Assembly: GCA_008711295.1 (NCBI GenBank)
Contig: VUYV01000088.1
Span: 2,599,863 to 2,663,862 of the forward strand
DNA length: 64,000 nt
Source: Anarhynchus alexandrinus
Taxonomy: Eukaryota; Chordata; Aves; Charadriiformes; Charadriidae
Reading direction: 5' to 3'
Shown here: positions 31,965 to 45,148 of the stretch, piece after piece
Layout of the letters: each line of letters begins with the position of its first letter
Numbering within the stretch: position 1 is the first letter of the stretch
Notes under the pieces: generated by a model
Told to the model about the DNA's origin: nothing
The model's input: the letters and a program-made list of their open reading frames with translations, nothing else
Databases searched by the model: none
Made by a program: the position numbers and the translations under genes

Positions 31965-34639
31965 GGCTTTGTCCATCAAGTCATTTAATGGCCAGCTGTC
32001 AGAGAGGGATCTTCTCTGCCACCTCTTTGCTCAAGCTGGGGAAGGACTGCAAGGTGGACAGGCAGAGAGGAGATTTAAAGGGCGTTCAGATTACACAAGC
32101 ACTCCAGCTGTGGACAGCCAGGTCCCCACCAGTGCCCCTCAGCCTCGTTGGGACTGTGATTTATAGCTTAGTGGAGGTCAGCAGATGGACCAGACTAGCG
32201 GTGGCAGTGTCGGGGGACAGTCACAGTATGATCCTCTGACACTGCTCATGGTTTGGGCAATGAAGGATGCCCTGGCACCTCGGGTGACACCGCTGCAGGG
32301 CTATGGGTGAGGCCTCTCTCGTAAACAGCAGGAGGTGCCCAGGGAGCAGAAAGCAGGGTCGTTAGCCTGCCGGGTAGTAATTTGCAAAATACTGAAACGT
32401 ATTTTCCTGGAAGGATTGGATGAAGTCACCTCCGTTTTGATGCCGATCACCTTCACCCTGGGCGTGCAGCTGGAGAGGTGGGGGTCCCCGCTGCTCCTTA
32501 GCTGGGGAGGTCGCTGCCCCCGAGGCTTTGCGTCCCCGCAGCGAGGTTCTGCGCCGCAGAGGTTCCTTCCTTCCCGCGCTCTGACAGCCTGTAATCATTT
32601 TATCTCTCAGGATTAATGGCACCGAGCAATAAACTCGTATCCTAATTATTGTAATTATTCCTTTCTTTGTACATCAGCCTTGGTAACGATGTTTTTACAG
32701 CTGATGGGATGGAAGGGAGGGGAGAAAAGAAATATTGTCACAGTAATGAAGAGAGAGCAATGAGCATACTCCTTTCCACTCACTTTCCTCAAGGTTTTAG
32801 AGCCCACTTGAGTTTCCTATTCCCTAAGGTCCCAGAAATTAGCAGTGATTGTCCTAATACCGCAAAGTAGCAGCAATCTAGGACTAAATTCCTAATTGAT
32901 CTTAAGTACCTACCTGCCACTTTAGCTCTGGAGGTGCCTGAGTGTCTCCAAAGTCCCCTGCACACACAAGTACCCACCGCGTACTTAGAGCTGCCTATTT
33001 CTTGCTGGCAGGAGTAGCTCACTGTTTTTCTTAACCTCCGGCATGACTCACGAGCTAAGCGTTACGCCAATCTTATCTGCGGGAATTTTCATACGGAGGG
33101 GGCAGAAGCTAATCTAATCACCATTTAAAATTCATACAGTCTTTCAGAGGGTGGAATTGGACATCGGTTTCTTCCCCAACGCGTCAGCACCATCATGGGA
33201 GGCTACAGCATCGAGCCGCTTGTCTCAGCCGCTGGCCAGGAATTTCATTCAGGGCTGTAGCCCAGGTGCTGGAGAACAGGAGCAACGTTTCCCCACCCGC
33301 TGTAACCCCTAATCCAGAGCGTGGGCTGGGGGGAACCCGGAGCCAGAGCCTTTGGGGAAGGTGTGCGTGGCTACTCAGCTGCTCCATGGCAGCAGCAGCT
33401 CCGGCTCAGAGTCGCTGCTAGTAGACATGCCACAGAGGAGACTTGACAAGAAGAAACATGGGCAGCCAAGATACTACAGAGGAATTTGTAAAGCCCCCAC
33501 GTCCCCATTTAGAGACCTGACACTAGATGCCTAAGGGGGTAGTGGGCACTTAAGGCCAGACTTCAGCTATGCAGCACACAGCCAGCTAGGAAGGGTTGGT
33601 GGTTGCTTGGCTTCTGTTCCCAGGGTCACCTACAGCGTTGATGGAAAGGTCTTCGCACAGGGTCCTCCCTCTGTCCATCCCATTCTTCCCATCCAGACCA
33701 AATGCTCCATGCAGAGCAGTCTCGTCAGGTAACGAGCAGTAAGTATTAGACAGGCCCCGGATGTAAGTGGTAAAAGCCACTAAGGTCCTCTCCTGCGCTG
33801 GTGTGAGGTGCTGTCATCTATACCAGCATGTCCACACCAGAAAATTAAAACTTAGCTGAGGCCATTGGTGGGCACTGAACCTTGATCATCAGCGCTGCTG
33901 GGACCAGCCCCAGGCTCTGTGCTCCACACTGGTATTTCATTTAATTGCCCACTATTGATAGTTCTGCAGCCAGATCTTTCTTGGGGGTCTTTTCGTTGTT
34001 TGGGAGTTTATTTGGTTTTTCCCTCATCACCCAACAAAATTGCTAAATTAACCCATTTGCCTTTTTTTTTTTTTTGGTCAAGCTTTGAGTAGGAGTACTT
34101 TTTAATGACTGAGCAGCATTTCATTAGAGAACCAAGGCAGCAAAGCTGCTCTGTACCACAGTCCAGCTCTGACACTGGACCCTTTTCTGCCCGGCACATC
34201 CCAAACCACATCCCAGTTCAAATAAGCTTTCATCTCCTTCAGCTTCACTGTTAAGAAAACAAAGTGAAACAGAAAACAGGAACCACCGCCCCACGGCCTC
34301 ATTTCTAAACTGTCACCCTGATGGTTTCCACAGCCCCTCCACCACACGGGGACTGTTTCAGGATGGGGTGGGGCCATCCTCCCCCCTCCTCATGCCATAT
34401 TTTGCAAACTGTGACTCCCAGCCTGGCTTGCTTTTAAATAGTAACTTGTTCCAGTACAGAGATGGGCTTCCCACCCCCCAACAAATATCTTAAGTCCTAA
34501 ACCGTGATTTAATCTGCACATTTGTCTGATTTACTGGGTCAGCTGGTCCTGCCATCTCCGCTCGCTCCTGGCCGTAGGGACCTCAGCTCCGGCTCCTTTG
34601 GAGGTGGGCTCGTTCTCTTTCAGAGCTGTCTTTCAGGAT

Positions 34640-35000
34640 GACACTTGCTTTACTCAAGTCCTCGTTCTTCCCCATTTCTCCCTGACGTTTCAAAAATAAT
34701 TACCAGTGGTTCAGTAAGTTCATTAGCAAACTCCCTTAGGACCCTGGGCTATGTATCATCCAGCCCTGCTGATTTGTGGATAGGCTCTAATCAAGTGTTT
34801 CAAGTCTCTCTCTCCTTCCTCCTCCTTTCAGATTAACAGTTATTTTGACAAGATTCTCATTATTTCCTATTTCCTGGCGGTACCCAGGGACTAGGCTTAT
34901 TTGAGTCCTCACTGTTGTCATTGTGGGTTTATTTTTAACCTTGGGCTCTGCTTCTCCACAAGGACACCAGAGTTTTGTGTTCTTCAGAAACACGTAGCTT
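34640..35000 (-). repeat. Possible very old LINE fragment
   Basis: Blocks such as TCATTAGCAAACTCCCTTAG followed by GACCCTGGGCTATGTATCAT and CCAGCCCTGCTGATTTGTGG recall a decayed amniote LINE (CR1/L3-like) sequence read on the minus strand. The likeness is from memory and could be coincidence. No open frame is present, and the edges are guesses. Confidence 0.3.
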
Positions 35001-36421
35001 TGTCGGTGCCATTTTAGTCTCGGTTAATCCGGGGTCTTCCAGCGCTCTCTGTCTTTTGCCTTTATCACTTTTCATTATTCTTCTTCCTGCTGCTCCAAAA
35101 TAAGCTAAAGAAGTGACTTTGCTTTCACCAAGCCTACAGGGTTACTACCCTTCTCCAGCTTCTTACATCTAGGCCACCTCCTTGGCTGCAATTAATTTCT
35201 CGTCTTCCCCTCCTTCCTTTTCTCCCTCCTGCCCTCTGGCATGCACGCACTCTCCAAGTCCCTTTTCCTTCCCAACACAACCATCCACCAGCTGCTCTTG
35301 GAAGGGACCCAACCACCAGAAGACCTCTTGGACCTTCCAAACACTGCCAGCCCCATCCATCTTAACGTCTTTAAATGTTGGGGGACAAACTGGGGCTCCT
35401 CGGTAGATGAAAAGCAGAGCCTCCCCCACCTTTGGGTTCCCCCCAGGCAGCGGGAAGGCAGCACGGAGAACACGGCAGCCCTGCATGGGCTTTCCCCACC
35501 CAGCTGCCTGCTGGCTCCATTGTCCTTCTGCCCTTTTCAAATACACACACGGGAGCCCGGCCCCTCGTTGTCCATCTTCATTAGCCCAAAGCGAGCGTCA
35601 TGCGCTGCGCGCGATTGCTGGAGAGGCCGAGGGGTTAAGCAGAAGGAGGGAGGAGGAAGAGAAGAGGCTGAAGGGCAATTTTTCTTTCAAATACCTTTCA
35701 CACCTGTGCACCTTCCCTCCTATCGAGAGCCTACGGACCACAGGATTAGCCCAGCCTCATTATCCTTGATTTGCAAGAGATGTCTGAAGTCAAACACTTT
35801 CATTTTTAAAAGGTAGTAAGGTTTTGTTGTCTTCTTCAGAGGCCAGCAGATAGCTCCTGTGCCAAACCCTCAGCTGCACGTCCCCAAGCATCAGAACACG
35901 TAACCCGGGTTGGCTTTTGACAGCAGCTCTCCTGGGTGCGCAAGGGGATGCTCCGCCACCATGGAAGGGGCTGAAGCAACAGAGCCTTTTTTGGAGGGTT
36001 TTTGTTCCCCACTTTGCAGCATTCATTGATAATTAGAGGAGTGACTTGAAGCACGGGTTTGTTCCAGCCGAGGCGGCAGGGATCCGAAATTACTTGGATT
36101 GCTTTTGCGTGTACATGGTGTTACACGGACACGTTATCCTGCCACTTTTGCTGCAGATCCCATACGTGGCTGGAGAAACATCTCACTTGGACTAATTTCT
36201 GTTGTTTAAATTAGAGACAAAATTTACCTACCTGGCAGGAACACAAAAAGGATTAATTTGGGGGAAAAGGAGATGGAAGAGAAATGCCCACACAGCTTTA
36301 TAGAGATGAGAATAAAAGGTGTATTCATTGTTTACCCCTTGTTATGAAAGACTGGGTTTGTTTTAAGCCTAAAAAGAAAACTGTTGGGTAAGAAGACTTA
36401 ACTAAAACTCTCTTTTTTTAA

Positions 36422-36613
<192 letters not shown>

Positions 36614-38775
36614 TGTTACCCAGGAGTTGGATGGAGAACTGTGTGTACCTGTTGAAAGCGGGCAAGAAGAATACTACTACTTAAGAAACAGAAGCAGCAA
36701 AGCCAGCCAGTGAACACATTGCTCTAAAGTCTTGAATAGTGTCTACATTGAATGTAGAAAAATCATCCTCACCTTTTGGTGAACCAGGAGCAGAGAGCTC
36801 CGTGCTATGTAAGATATTGTAACTTAATAATACAAGGGTGTCACTAGATGTTATAGTGGCACTTGTTCTGGACGTCGGCTTTTGGTCAACCCAGGTGCAA
36901 TAGAATTTCACATATTTTTTAAGCTGGGGAAGAGAGGAAAAAAAAAAAAATCTGCATTTTACTTCTAGAGCTCAAGCTTGATTCTTAAAATAACCATGCA
37001 GATTAGTTTTACTATTACACTTTAGGCATCAATCTATCTGAAAGGTCAAAGTGTCCTTACCACTTTGATTCCTACATTTGTTTTTAACAAATACACGCTT
37101 TTCAATACCAACGACTGAGAGAAATCTTGTGTGACAGATGGCTTACGTTGATGTCAGTCTTCCATCAGATCAAAGGGATCTTTCAGTTCTCGAGAGCAGA
37201 GCCCAGAAGGGGGGTGAGGTGGGGACTGGGGGGAAGAAGAATAGCCATTGGTAATAAATTCCATGTAAAATAATGAAAAAAAAAAAAAGGTCTGTTGGGC
37301 TGGATGAGTTTCTGCTCCCGGTGATATTGTGTGGGCACGTGTGGCCATGCCCACGGTGGGGGGGGGGTGACAGCTTCTAACCTTTTCCTCCCGGTTTCTG
37401 CTGACGAGCGAACTTGGCAGTGCTCGATTCCCATCATGCAAAATGAAAACGGTTTCAATCCCAGAGGCATTCTCCTGATAAAACCGCTCTTCATTTCTTC
37501 TGATTGGGATCACGCTAAAACACACAGCGTAGTGGGGGATTTCCACGTTTTCAGCAAAGGGAGAAGATGCCTCCTGTTGTGGCTACGCGCTCAGTTTTGG
37601 CTCCCAACCAAAATCGCTTACGTTGCGATATATGCCACTATCTTTTATGTAAAGCCTGAGAAGTTTTTTATTTTATTTTTCAAGTTTCCCCATAGGTGTG
37701 GAAACCATAGACTTCTCTTATTTACAGATTTTAAACACATGAGTTTAAATCCCATGGTAGAAAAATGCATAGACTTAAGCCCAGTATAAGAGACTTAAAG
37801 TGATTACTATGTAGAGTTGTAAGTATATGCACAGCACAGGGGTTATATTTTTATATATATTAAAATATTGTCTATCCAGAGAGCATTGTGATGTGGAAAT
37901 TCTTTATAAATTTATACAGAAAAGGATCAAATGGGAGATGGACCGGGTGACACAGAGGGGGCAGGGGAAAGAATCTTAAAATTCACAAATAAGCAGTAAC
38001 CCCAGGCTGAGGATTGTCTGATTTCTTTCCAAGTAGAGGGAAAAAAGTTGCCATACTTGCCTTTGCAGACCCAAATCCCAAATGCCGTGCCCGTAATTCA
38101 AGAAGGAGGGTCCTATACAGGGCGTGGGTGAGATCTTACAGTCAATACCTAGTTGAGTTTCATACCAAATACAGTAGCCTTTTTATACGGAGGGAGGTCT
38201 GCCTACAGCTTCGGGGAAATCAATGCAGATGGTTAGCTAATCATCTTATTTTATTAATAATCGTTTATAAAATAAAAGAAAAAAAATGAAATTTGTATCT
38301 TGCAGTATTTAAAGAAAAAGTGCTCAAGTCAGCTGAGTCAAGCTATAGGGTGACTCAAGTCTCTCATTTTGACAGTGAGGTTCCAGCCTTTGTTATGCAG
38401 TTGTTTTATTTATTCTTTAAAGAAAAAAAAATAAGCACAACAAAGTTATATACTAGTATGTCATTTAAAGTATTTATGTCAAACAGGGTGCAAGTGTGAA
38501 CCTAAAGATTGGAGCACAAGTTTCTAACTGCCTGGGGCAGGACTAATTTTAGTGTTGGTGTGTGTCTACCTCCAAAGGAGGTGCTACCTGTCAACAAGAC
38601 CTAAACACATTCAACATTTCCAATTTAGCTTATTTCTTCATTTCTCACACTGGAACAAAACTGGCTATTTCTGTGAATAATATTAAAAACAGGGTTATCT
38701 GTAATGGTATTGTATATAGTTTATGTTTACTGTTAAGTTCTTGTTATATTATAATAAATATATTTATAGATCTAG
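36614..38775 (+). other. KLHL29: KLHL29 3' UTR (probable extent)
   Basis: This repeat-free, AT-rich sequence follows the KLHL29 stop codon, with A-tracts and several AATAAA motifs (37253, 38271 and 38753). I place the end about 20 bases past 38753-38758 because the composition fits and no later signal stands out, but earlier sites could be used. Open frames at 37154-37789 are on both strands and resemble no protein. Confidence 0.5.
38753..38758 (+). promoter_or_regulatory. KLHL29: Candidate distal poly(A) signal for KLHL29
   Basis: AATAAA sits in ATTATAATAAATATATTTA, the last of three AATAAA hexamers noted after the stop codon. Earlier ones are at 37253-37258 and 38271-38276. Use is inferred. 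Confidence 0.4.
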
Positions 38776-40194
38776 ATTCAGCATCCAGATTGGATTAATT
38801 TGTCACGACTGACCAAGAAACAACACTGCATGACCAGTGACTTCAGGTTTCATCCCAGCCACGGATGAAAGCGCGTTTGCTCCGTCCAGCTAGCTTCTCC
38901 TGCAAATCAAAAATTTATTGCTAATATTTAAATGCTCAGTGGCTTCCAAAGTATTTCCATTCTCATTCCAGAAAAAATTCTTAGCAGTGATTTTTGGATT
39001 TTATTCAGCAAGACATCTATTCTTCATCTATTTCCCCAAACTCACTATTAAGTAAAGAACAAAAAGGCTCAAGACAGTTGAGGAAAGTATCTTGAAAAAA
39101 ACACTCATAAACAGCTTTTTTCTTTCTTTTTTTTTATGTTTTAATTGAAAGTTAGGATTTGTCCTGCACTGCTGCTGACATGTCTAAAAGACGAAGGCCA
39201 CTTTTGCCCTACGGTCAAAATTCCTTCGTATCCAGAGTGGGAGCTCTGTACCTCACTGGATACATCTTTCAGAGAGCACTTAAGTGCAACGGTTCATGGT
39301 TTCTTTGATGTTTCATTAGGGTGTCATCTGGTAGTTGTAAAACTGGATATGGAACAAAGATGAGCCAAATATAACTAGTCTCAAATACCACCGCAGTGGA
39401 ACATTTCAGCTGGATCTTAGGAGGCAATATCTGTCCTACACATTAGCAGGAAGAATGTAACAGACATTGAAATTGTCTCCGGTGCTTACAGCGTACATCT
39501 ACGCAAGTACTTAAGAGCATGAATGGCAGTTTTTAAACATTTTAGTTTGAGGTTGAACAGCCCGTGAAGATTCCTGAAAGCCCTGCAATTCAGTATTACA
39601 CAACCATGCTGCAGTAATCCAGACCAAGTGGAATGAGTTGCCAACCTTTTCATCAACACTCTGCAGAGATCTCTTACTCAGCGCTAGTCAATAATACTTG
39701 GTAGGATGAACAAGGCACAGGCTATTTGCTTTACTTGTATGTGGAAATTATTTTAGTTCCCCTCCGGGAAGTTGGCTGAGCGCATTTGCCAAATGAATCA
39801 TGTACACATACCTGCTCAGAGATTTTTCTTCTTAAAAGCTTTAAGAAATTCAGGGGACAGGCTGGCTCAGCAGCCCCATAATGATAAAATCTCTTTTGTT
39901 GGCTGGTTTGACTCTCCCCCGGCTCACCTGGGAAGGCGAGTGATCTCCAAACGGGGCTGTTCACCGCGTTCAGGTAATCACCTACCCCTGACAATTCACA
40001 CAAGTCATCCACCTTTCTCCCGTTGTTTCATCTAGTGGCAAACACACTGTACTAATAAAACCTCAGCAACCCCGTCTTTTAATTAACTGCAGCTAGGTGT
40101 TAAGGCTGAGCTTAGCACAGCGCAACTGGAGCAAGCTAATTAGAGCATTCGTTACACTTCAGCTTGCCCTTGGTGGAGTCCAGACAAACTGAAC

Positions 40195-40280
40195 GCCAGC
40201 ACCAGCCCCCGCGTTCCGCAGCCGCGGGGATTAGCCGGGAGAGGAGGCGCAGCCGCAGCGCCGCCGGCCTCCACGAGTAC
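40195..40280. other. Small CpG-rich patch in intergenic DNA
   Basis: About a dozen CpG dinucleotides occur within roughly 85 bp (for example CCCCGCGTTCCGCAGCCGCG and GGCGCAGCCGCAGCGCCGCC), in otherwise CpG-poor, AT-rich surroundings. It is too short for a standard CpG island call. It could mark a noncoding RNA promoter or just a GC-rich relic. Confidence 0.35.
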
Positions 40281-41756
40281 CTTCTGTCTAATCGGCAGAG
40301 ACGGCAAAGGCACCGACCCCTTCACGTACTTACCCACCTGCCCAGCTTCTCCTGAAGAACGGCTTTGAAAGTTGGAACCCATCCCAAAGCTTTTCTCCGC
40401 CGTCTCGAACGCGAGGGCAAGGTCTCGGACCTCTACTGCCTCCCCATCACCGACTGAAAAAGGGGACTTCATATTCAAGCGGGGGATGAACCTACAGACA
40501 CAGCACACGCAGTCACGTCCTGGCAGGCTGCACCCTGCGCCAGGTCCCTAGGAAGAGGCTGACTCTGTATCCACTTCGACATTTTTACAACTTGTCACGC
40601 TAATACAAGCTTTTTAAATTGGATGAGACCCTTAAGCTCACCCCTTAATGCCTTCTTTCCCATTTCAAGTCGGCTCAAAAAACAGGAGCTGAAACGTGCT
40701 TTCGGCTGAAGCAGCGATGCCAGGAAAGGCGGCAGTAAGTTCCCATCGTCGGCAAGTGTTCTGGGTTGATAACTTAAGACTGCGGGAAAAGCCAGAAAGA
40801 AAGCGGTCTGCAGGGAAGCAGATGGATGTGTCTCAGGCAGAGTGATTCCATCACTCATTACATTAAGCTGGACAGCGATACCAGAACAGAAACACCGTTT
40901 TTCCTCCAAAAAGCCAATCTGTTTGAGGCATGATTAAACACTCGCTGAGGTTAGAATTCATGAAAGCAAGAGCTGCCATGGCGGGCTCCTCAGCTGAGCC
41001 GCGCCAGCGTGACACGCAGCCCAGCGCGGCTCCAGCTGCTGCAGACTGGAAACAAAACAGAGTGGCAGACTACCTTGAAAAACAGCCCTCCCTTTGCTGT
41101 CACCCGTGTTTTTTCTTTTGATAACACACACTGCTTTTAGTAATTCCTGTTTAGCTAGCGGGTTTCTTAAAGAGTAACAAACTCCAGTTTTTCTTTATCT
41201 AAACAAATCCTACTTCAATCTCTAGCAGCTTTACGCACAGAATTAAATGGTTTTGGCTCAGTTGCTACCTGGGAGAAGGAAGCTCCAATGCTGTCACCAA
41301 CCCAACTCTGGCTCTGAATTTTTCATTAGTGGTGGTCTATACCACAAAAGGCTGCCTGCTGCTTTTATTGGCATCATCTGTTATTTTGGACCGGCACTCT
41401 CTTTTGCCTTTGGAGTTCATATCCCAGATCTTACATGGCAAGACTCATACTGGCAACGGTATCAAACTCTTTCGCGACCTGTCCAGAGAACAGCACTAAT
41501 ATCCATGGGTTTTTAACAGCTTGACAGGCAACTTCAGCGTGTAGCTTGTAAGCAAATTGATACAGAACTAGGATTTGTGATGACAACTGGGGCCACGCTT
41601 GAAGATTGCCTGAAGTCACACCTCGCACCACAGGCAATACACACACGTTCTCCGTCATCCAGCATCCATGATCTTTTTTCAGGTTTTTGAGGCTGAGCAG
41701 ACACCTGAGGTCACAAATGACACTTCTACATAAGCTTCAGCTTCCTACCTCATTAA

Positions 41757-41774
41757 ATATATATATATATATAT
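41757..41774. repeat. (AT)9 microsatellite
   Basis: Nine AT units in a row are followed by GTTTATAAAAATAATAG. It is a simple dinucleotide repeat. Confidence 0.95.
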
Positions 41775-42494
41775 GTTTATAAAAATAATAGCTCTTACAG
41801 GTAGAAAGGAACCGATTCTTCTCCACATCTTGGGAACTTAAACAAAGCAGTCCCCAATTGGTAATACCATCCCTTTGTGCTGGTGGAGAGCATCAGAGTA
41901 AGGATCGGCGAACTGAATAGCGAAGGTGACGCACCAAATGCTTTATGTCTTAAGAGTACGATGAGCGTTATGCTCTACCAGAAACACTGTCCCTCCACCC
42001 AAGTTAAAACAATCAGCTCTCACAGAGCAAGCCTAAATTTCCAAGCCCACTGGGATTTCTGTAGCCACTCTGTTTCCATTAAAAGAGACCGTCTTTTAAT
42101 AAGTTATTTACTTTCATGTCCAATGAATACAGCGCTCCATTACTTGTTGACACTGAGTTCAATTTTACCTGCTTCAATTTGTGCACAGCTTTTCTGCAAG
42201 CTGCCTATTTCTGTACCGGAACATATAAATGCCACACACGGCCTTTGCAGGGAAAATGAAAAGTGGAAATGTGGCAGGGAGTGCTTGGGAATGGCTCACA
42301 TTTCTGTTTTCTATTTGGCAAGAGGTATCCTATGGGAACGAAGAGGTCCAGACAGCACACTGCCTGCAGAGGGTATTAGAGTTTCCCTAGTGGATAGCAG
42401 TTTTCAAGTTCAGGAGGTAACTGTACACTCAACCATCTCCAGAAAGCCCAGAAGTCTCTGCCCTGCTGATATTCATTTTTACCAACACGTGGGT

Positions 42495-43730
42495 ATTTCA
42501 GAAAGAGTGCTGATAATGTGGCAGTTATCCAAAGGGCAAGTGAAATGACTGGGTAATTACAGGGCATTCACCTGACATCAATCCCAAGCAAAAATGGAAA
42601 GATGATATCTAACTAAACTGATCATGAATCAAAGAGATAAGAATAAATACGACAATTTTCTAGAAAATCAGCTATATCACATAAACCCGATCTCATTCTC
42701 TGACAGGATTACACATTTGATTGATAAGGGAATAGATTTTCAACAGCATGTGACAAAATACTTTAACTTTCTCACCATAGAGTATTCAGACAGCAAATAT
42801 TAACCAGGCCAAGAATAGGCAGATTAATTGAGAAATATCTAATCTGTTGGAGTAATTCTCAATTTGGTATTATCAGGGTATTTCTAATAGGGGATCCTCC
42901 TCTTCCACAGCTCTTGAAGGAAAACGTTGACACTAACTCGCTAGTCACAGACCTGCGGAGACAGAGGTTAGCGGAGCAGAAGGTAACGAGGACTGAACAA
43001 GTCACACGTACTGCGCCGGCTCCTCGGCTGGCTGGGACCACTAACACAAAACTTCTTTTAATAAAGCTAAGTGGGACCTCAGAGAGGTGGCAATGAGGAA
43101 GGCTGACATTCAGGATGGAGAACAGCATCGTGAAATGCTGCAAGCTTGAGAAGAGCCAAGCAACGAGAGCTCCCAGCACAATTTCATGGCATAAAAGGAC
43201 TAAATTGATCTTTGGATGTGTAAAAAGGGGAGCAGTGAGTAGGAATCAGTGGTTTTTAGCTCTATATATGGCACTGGTGGGACCAATGCTGGAATATCAC
43301 ATCAATTTCCTCTGTGAACAAATGTTTTAGAAGATGTTGAAAAATTGACCTACTGCAGAAAAGAGCCACAAAATTGACTTAAAGGCTGGAGAAAATGCAG
43401 TGAAAGCCATAAAGAGCTCATTCTGCTCAGGAAAAAGAAGACTGAGAGGCTGCTTGATCACAGTGCATTAGTAGCTTCGTGGGGGGCGAAAAAAAAATAT
43501 GTATGAAGAGTCTAGAACATAAAGAGAAGACAAGAAGCAGTGCCTGGAAGTAGAAGCTGGACCAAAAAGAATGAGGAATGAGGCACGTTTCATAGCCATG
43601 AGCTTAACCACTTGATGAAAAGCTCACAGAGAGGGGCAGATGTACAAACTCTGCAGGTCAAGACTAAATGCCTTTCTTTAAAGGACTGTTAAGCCATACC
43701 TAACTTAGTAGACCCTGCGTATGCACGAGA
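42495..43730 (+). mobile_element. Ancient CR1 LINE relic with internal loss
   Basis: Blocks in + order fit the reverse-transcriptase region of old CR1: TGGGTAATTACAGGGCATTC, CACCTGACATCAATCCCAAG, GATTACACATTTGATTGATA, then further on CTTTGGATGTGTAAAAAGGG, TATGGCACTGGTGGGACCAA, AGAAAAGAGCCACAAAATTG, GAAGACTGAGAGGCTGCTTG and ATCACAGTGCATTAG. Between about 42790 and 43110 expected blocks are missing or unreadable. There are many stops. It is the same old lineage as the copy at 25945. The edges are approximate. Confidence 0.65.
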
Positions 43731-45148
43731 TTAAATCATACGTGCCACAGCATCAGATTCAACAAACAGTGTTTTCTGCTGACATTATTCTCCATGAATA
43801 AACCTGAATTTTGGTGACAAATTGCTAAACATTAAAATCATCATTAGGTGGCAGCTCATTTTCCATTTCCAAAATTTATTCTCATGTATTGAAAAGATTA
43901 ACACCGTAGAATTTACACTCGGCTTGTGCTTTTGTGGGTGTCCTCTGAATCTTGTGAAAAGGAAGCTTTTTATTTAAAAAAAAAAAAGCTTTCTGCCTTC
44001 AGGACACGCTTTAAATTTTAGCGCAAGACTCTGAAGCACTCTAACCCCAATATAAATGCTAGACATTAATTTTAAACCAGTTACATCTCCAGTTCTTCAT
44101 GAAAATGTAGCCTTACATGCTTCTTTTTCCAATACTTAAAATGTCTACACAGAACAGTAATTTATTACTAAACTGATGTTAATAGTCACATACAACACAT
44201 GACTATTCACATTTTATTTCCTTTATCCTACTAAACCTTCTGTAATGTCACAGCGAATGCAGCAGGCATCACTTCAGAACTCATTTCAGAATTACATTTG
44301 TTAGAAACCTAAAACAGATTGGCAATTTGTTCCTCCCTATCACCAAAACCGGGTATCGCTGTTCTTGCAGGTAGCCTCCACATACAGACGGAATTCTACA
44401 AAGTGTAAAAAAGTCAGCAAGAGAACGTAAAGAGAACCTTTACAACAGAACTAGAGCTGGGTTTTGGGGATGAGAAATGGTTCCTTAACTAAAACAGCAT
44501 CATTTTCTTTCCCTCTACAGCAGAAAGACTCAAATTCTTACCAAATTAATTTAGTCCAAATTTAACATATTTTCTAGGATAAATATTTTGTTCTCTGCTT
44601 TACTTCCTTGCTGAAGAAATATTTCAAAGCGAGCCCTTTTGAAATTCCCCCAAGTCTTTCCTTACTCCCAATCAACAGTCCCAAAGCTGACAGGTCATCT
44701 TCTACAGACTCCCCCTTCCATACAGACACAGTTGAACATCTCTGGGTTATAGCACAATCCAAATTTTACATTGACGCAAAGGGGTTTTCATCACAACGTA
44801 ATTCATCTCCACAAAAAAACCCAGGATGACAAATGGCGTGAGCATTCCCAGCAGCCATCCAGTCTCAGGGACCTCTACATTTCTCATGGTACTCTGCCAA
44901 ATTCTCAATTGCTGAGAGACAGAAGTAAACAAAACAAAACACAGAGTCCACCACAGCAGAACCGACTCAACTTCTGCAGTATGCCAACGCATCCTAAGTG
45001 CTGCAGCAGTGATGCCCTAAATGCGGAGCCCAAACCACCTCCTCCTCTGCTCTCAACCTGCCCCGCTCCTGCAATTGAATGTGAGGAGCCTTCTGACACA
45101 GCTTAACTCGAAAATGCCTTTCGCACCTGAAACTTGAAAGCAGCTTTA

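Noticed and set aside
35241..35816. 191-codon + frame and overlapping frames on both strands
   Set aside because: The pyrimidine/purine-biased sequence makes frames open in several phases. The translation is Pro/Ser-rich and low in complexity with no family match that I know.
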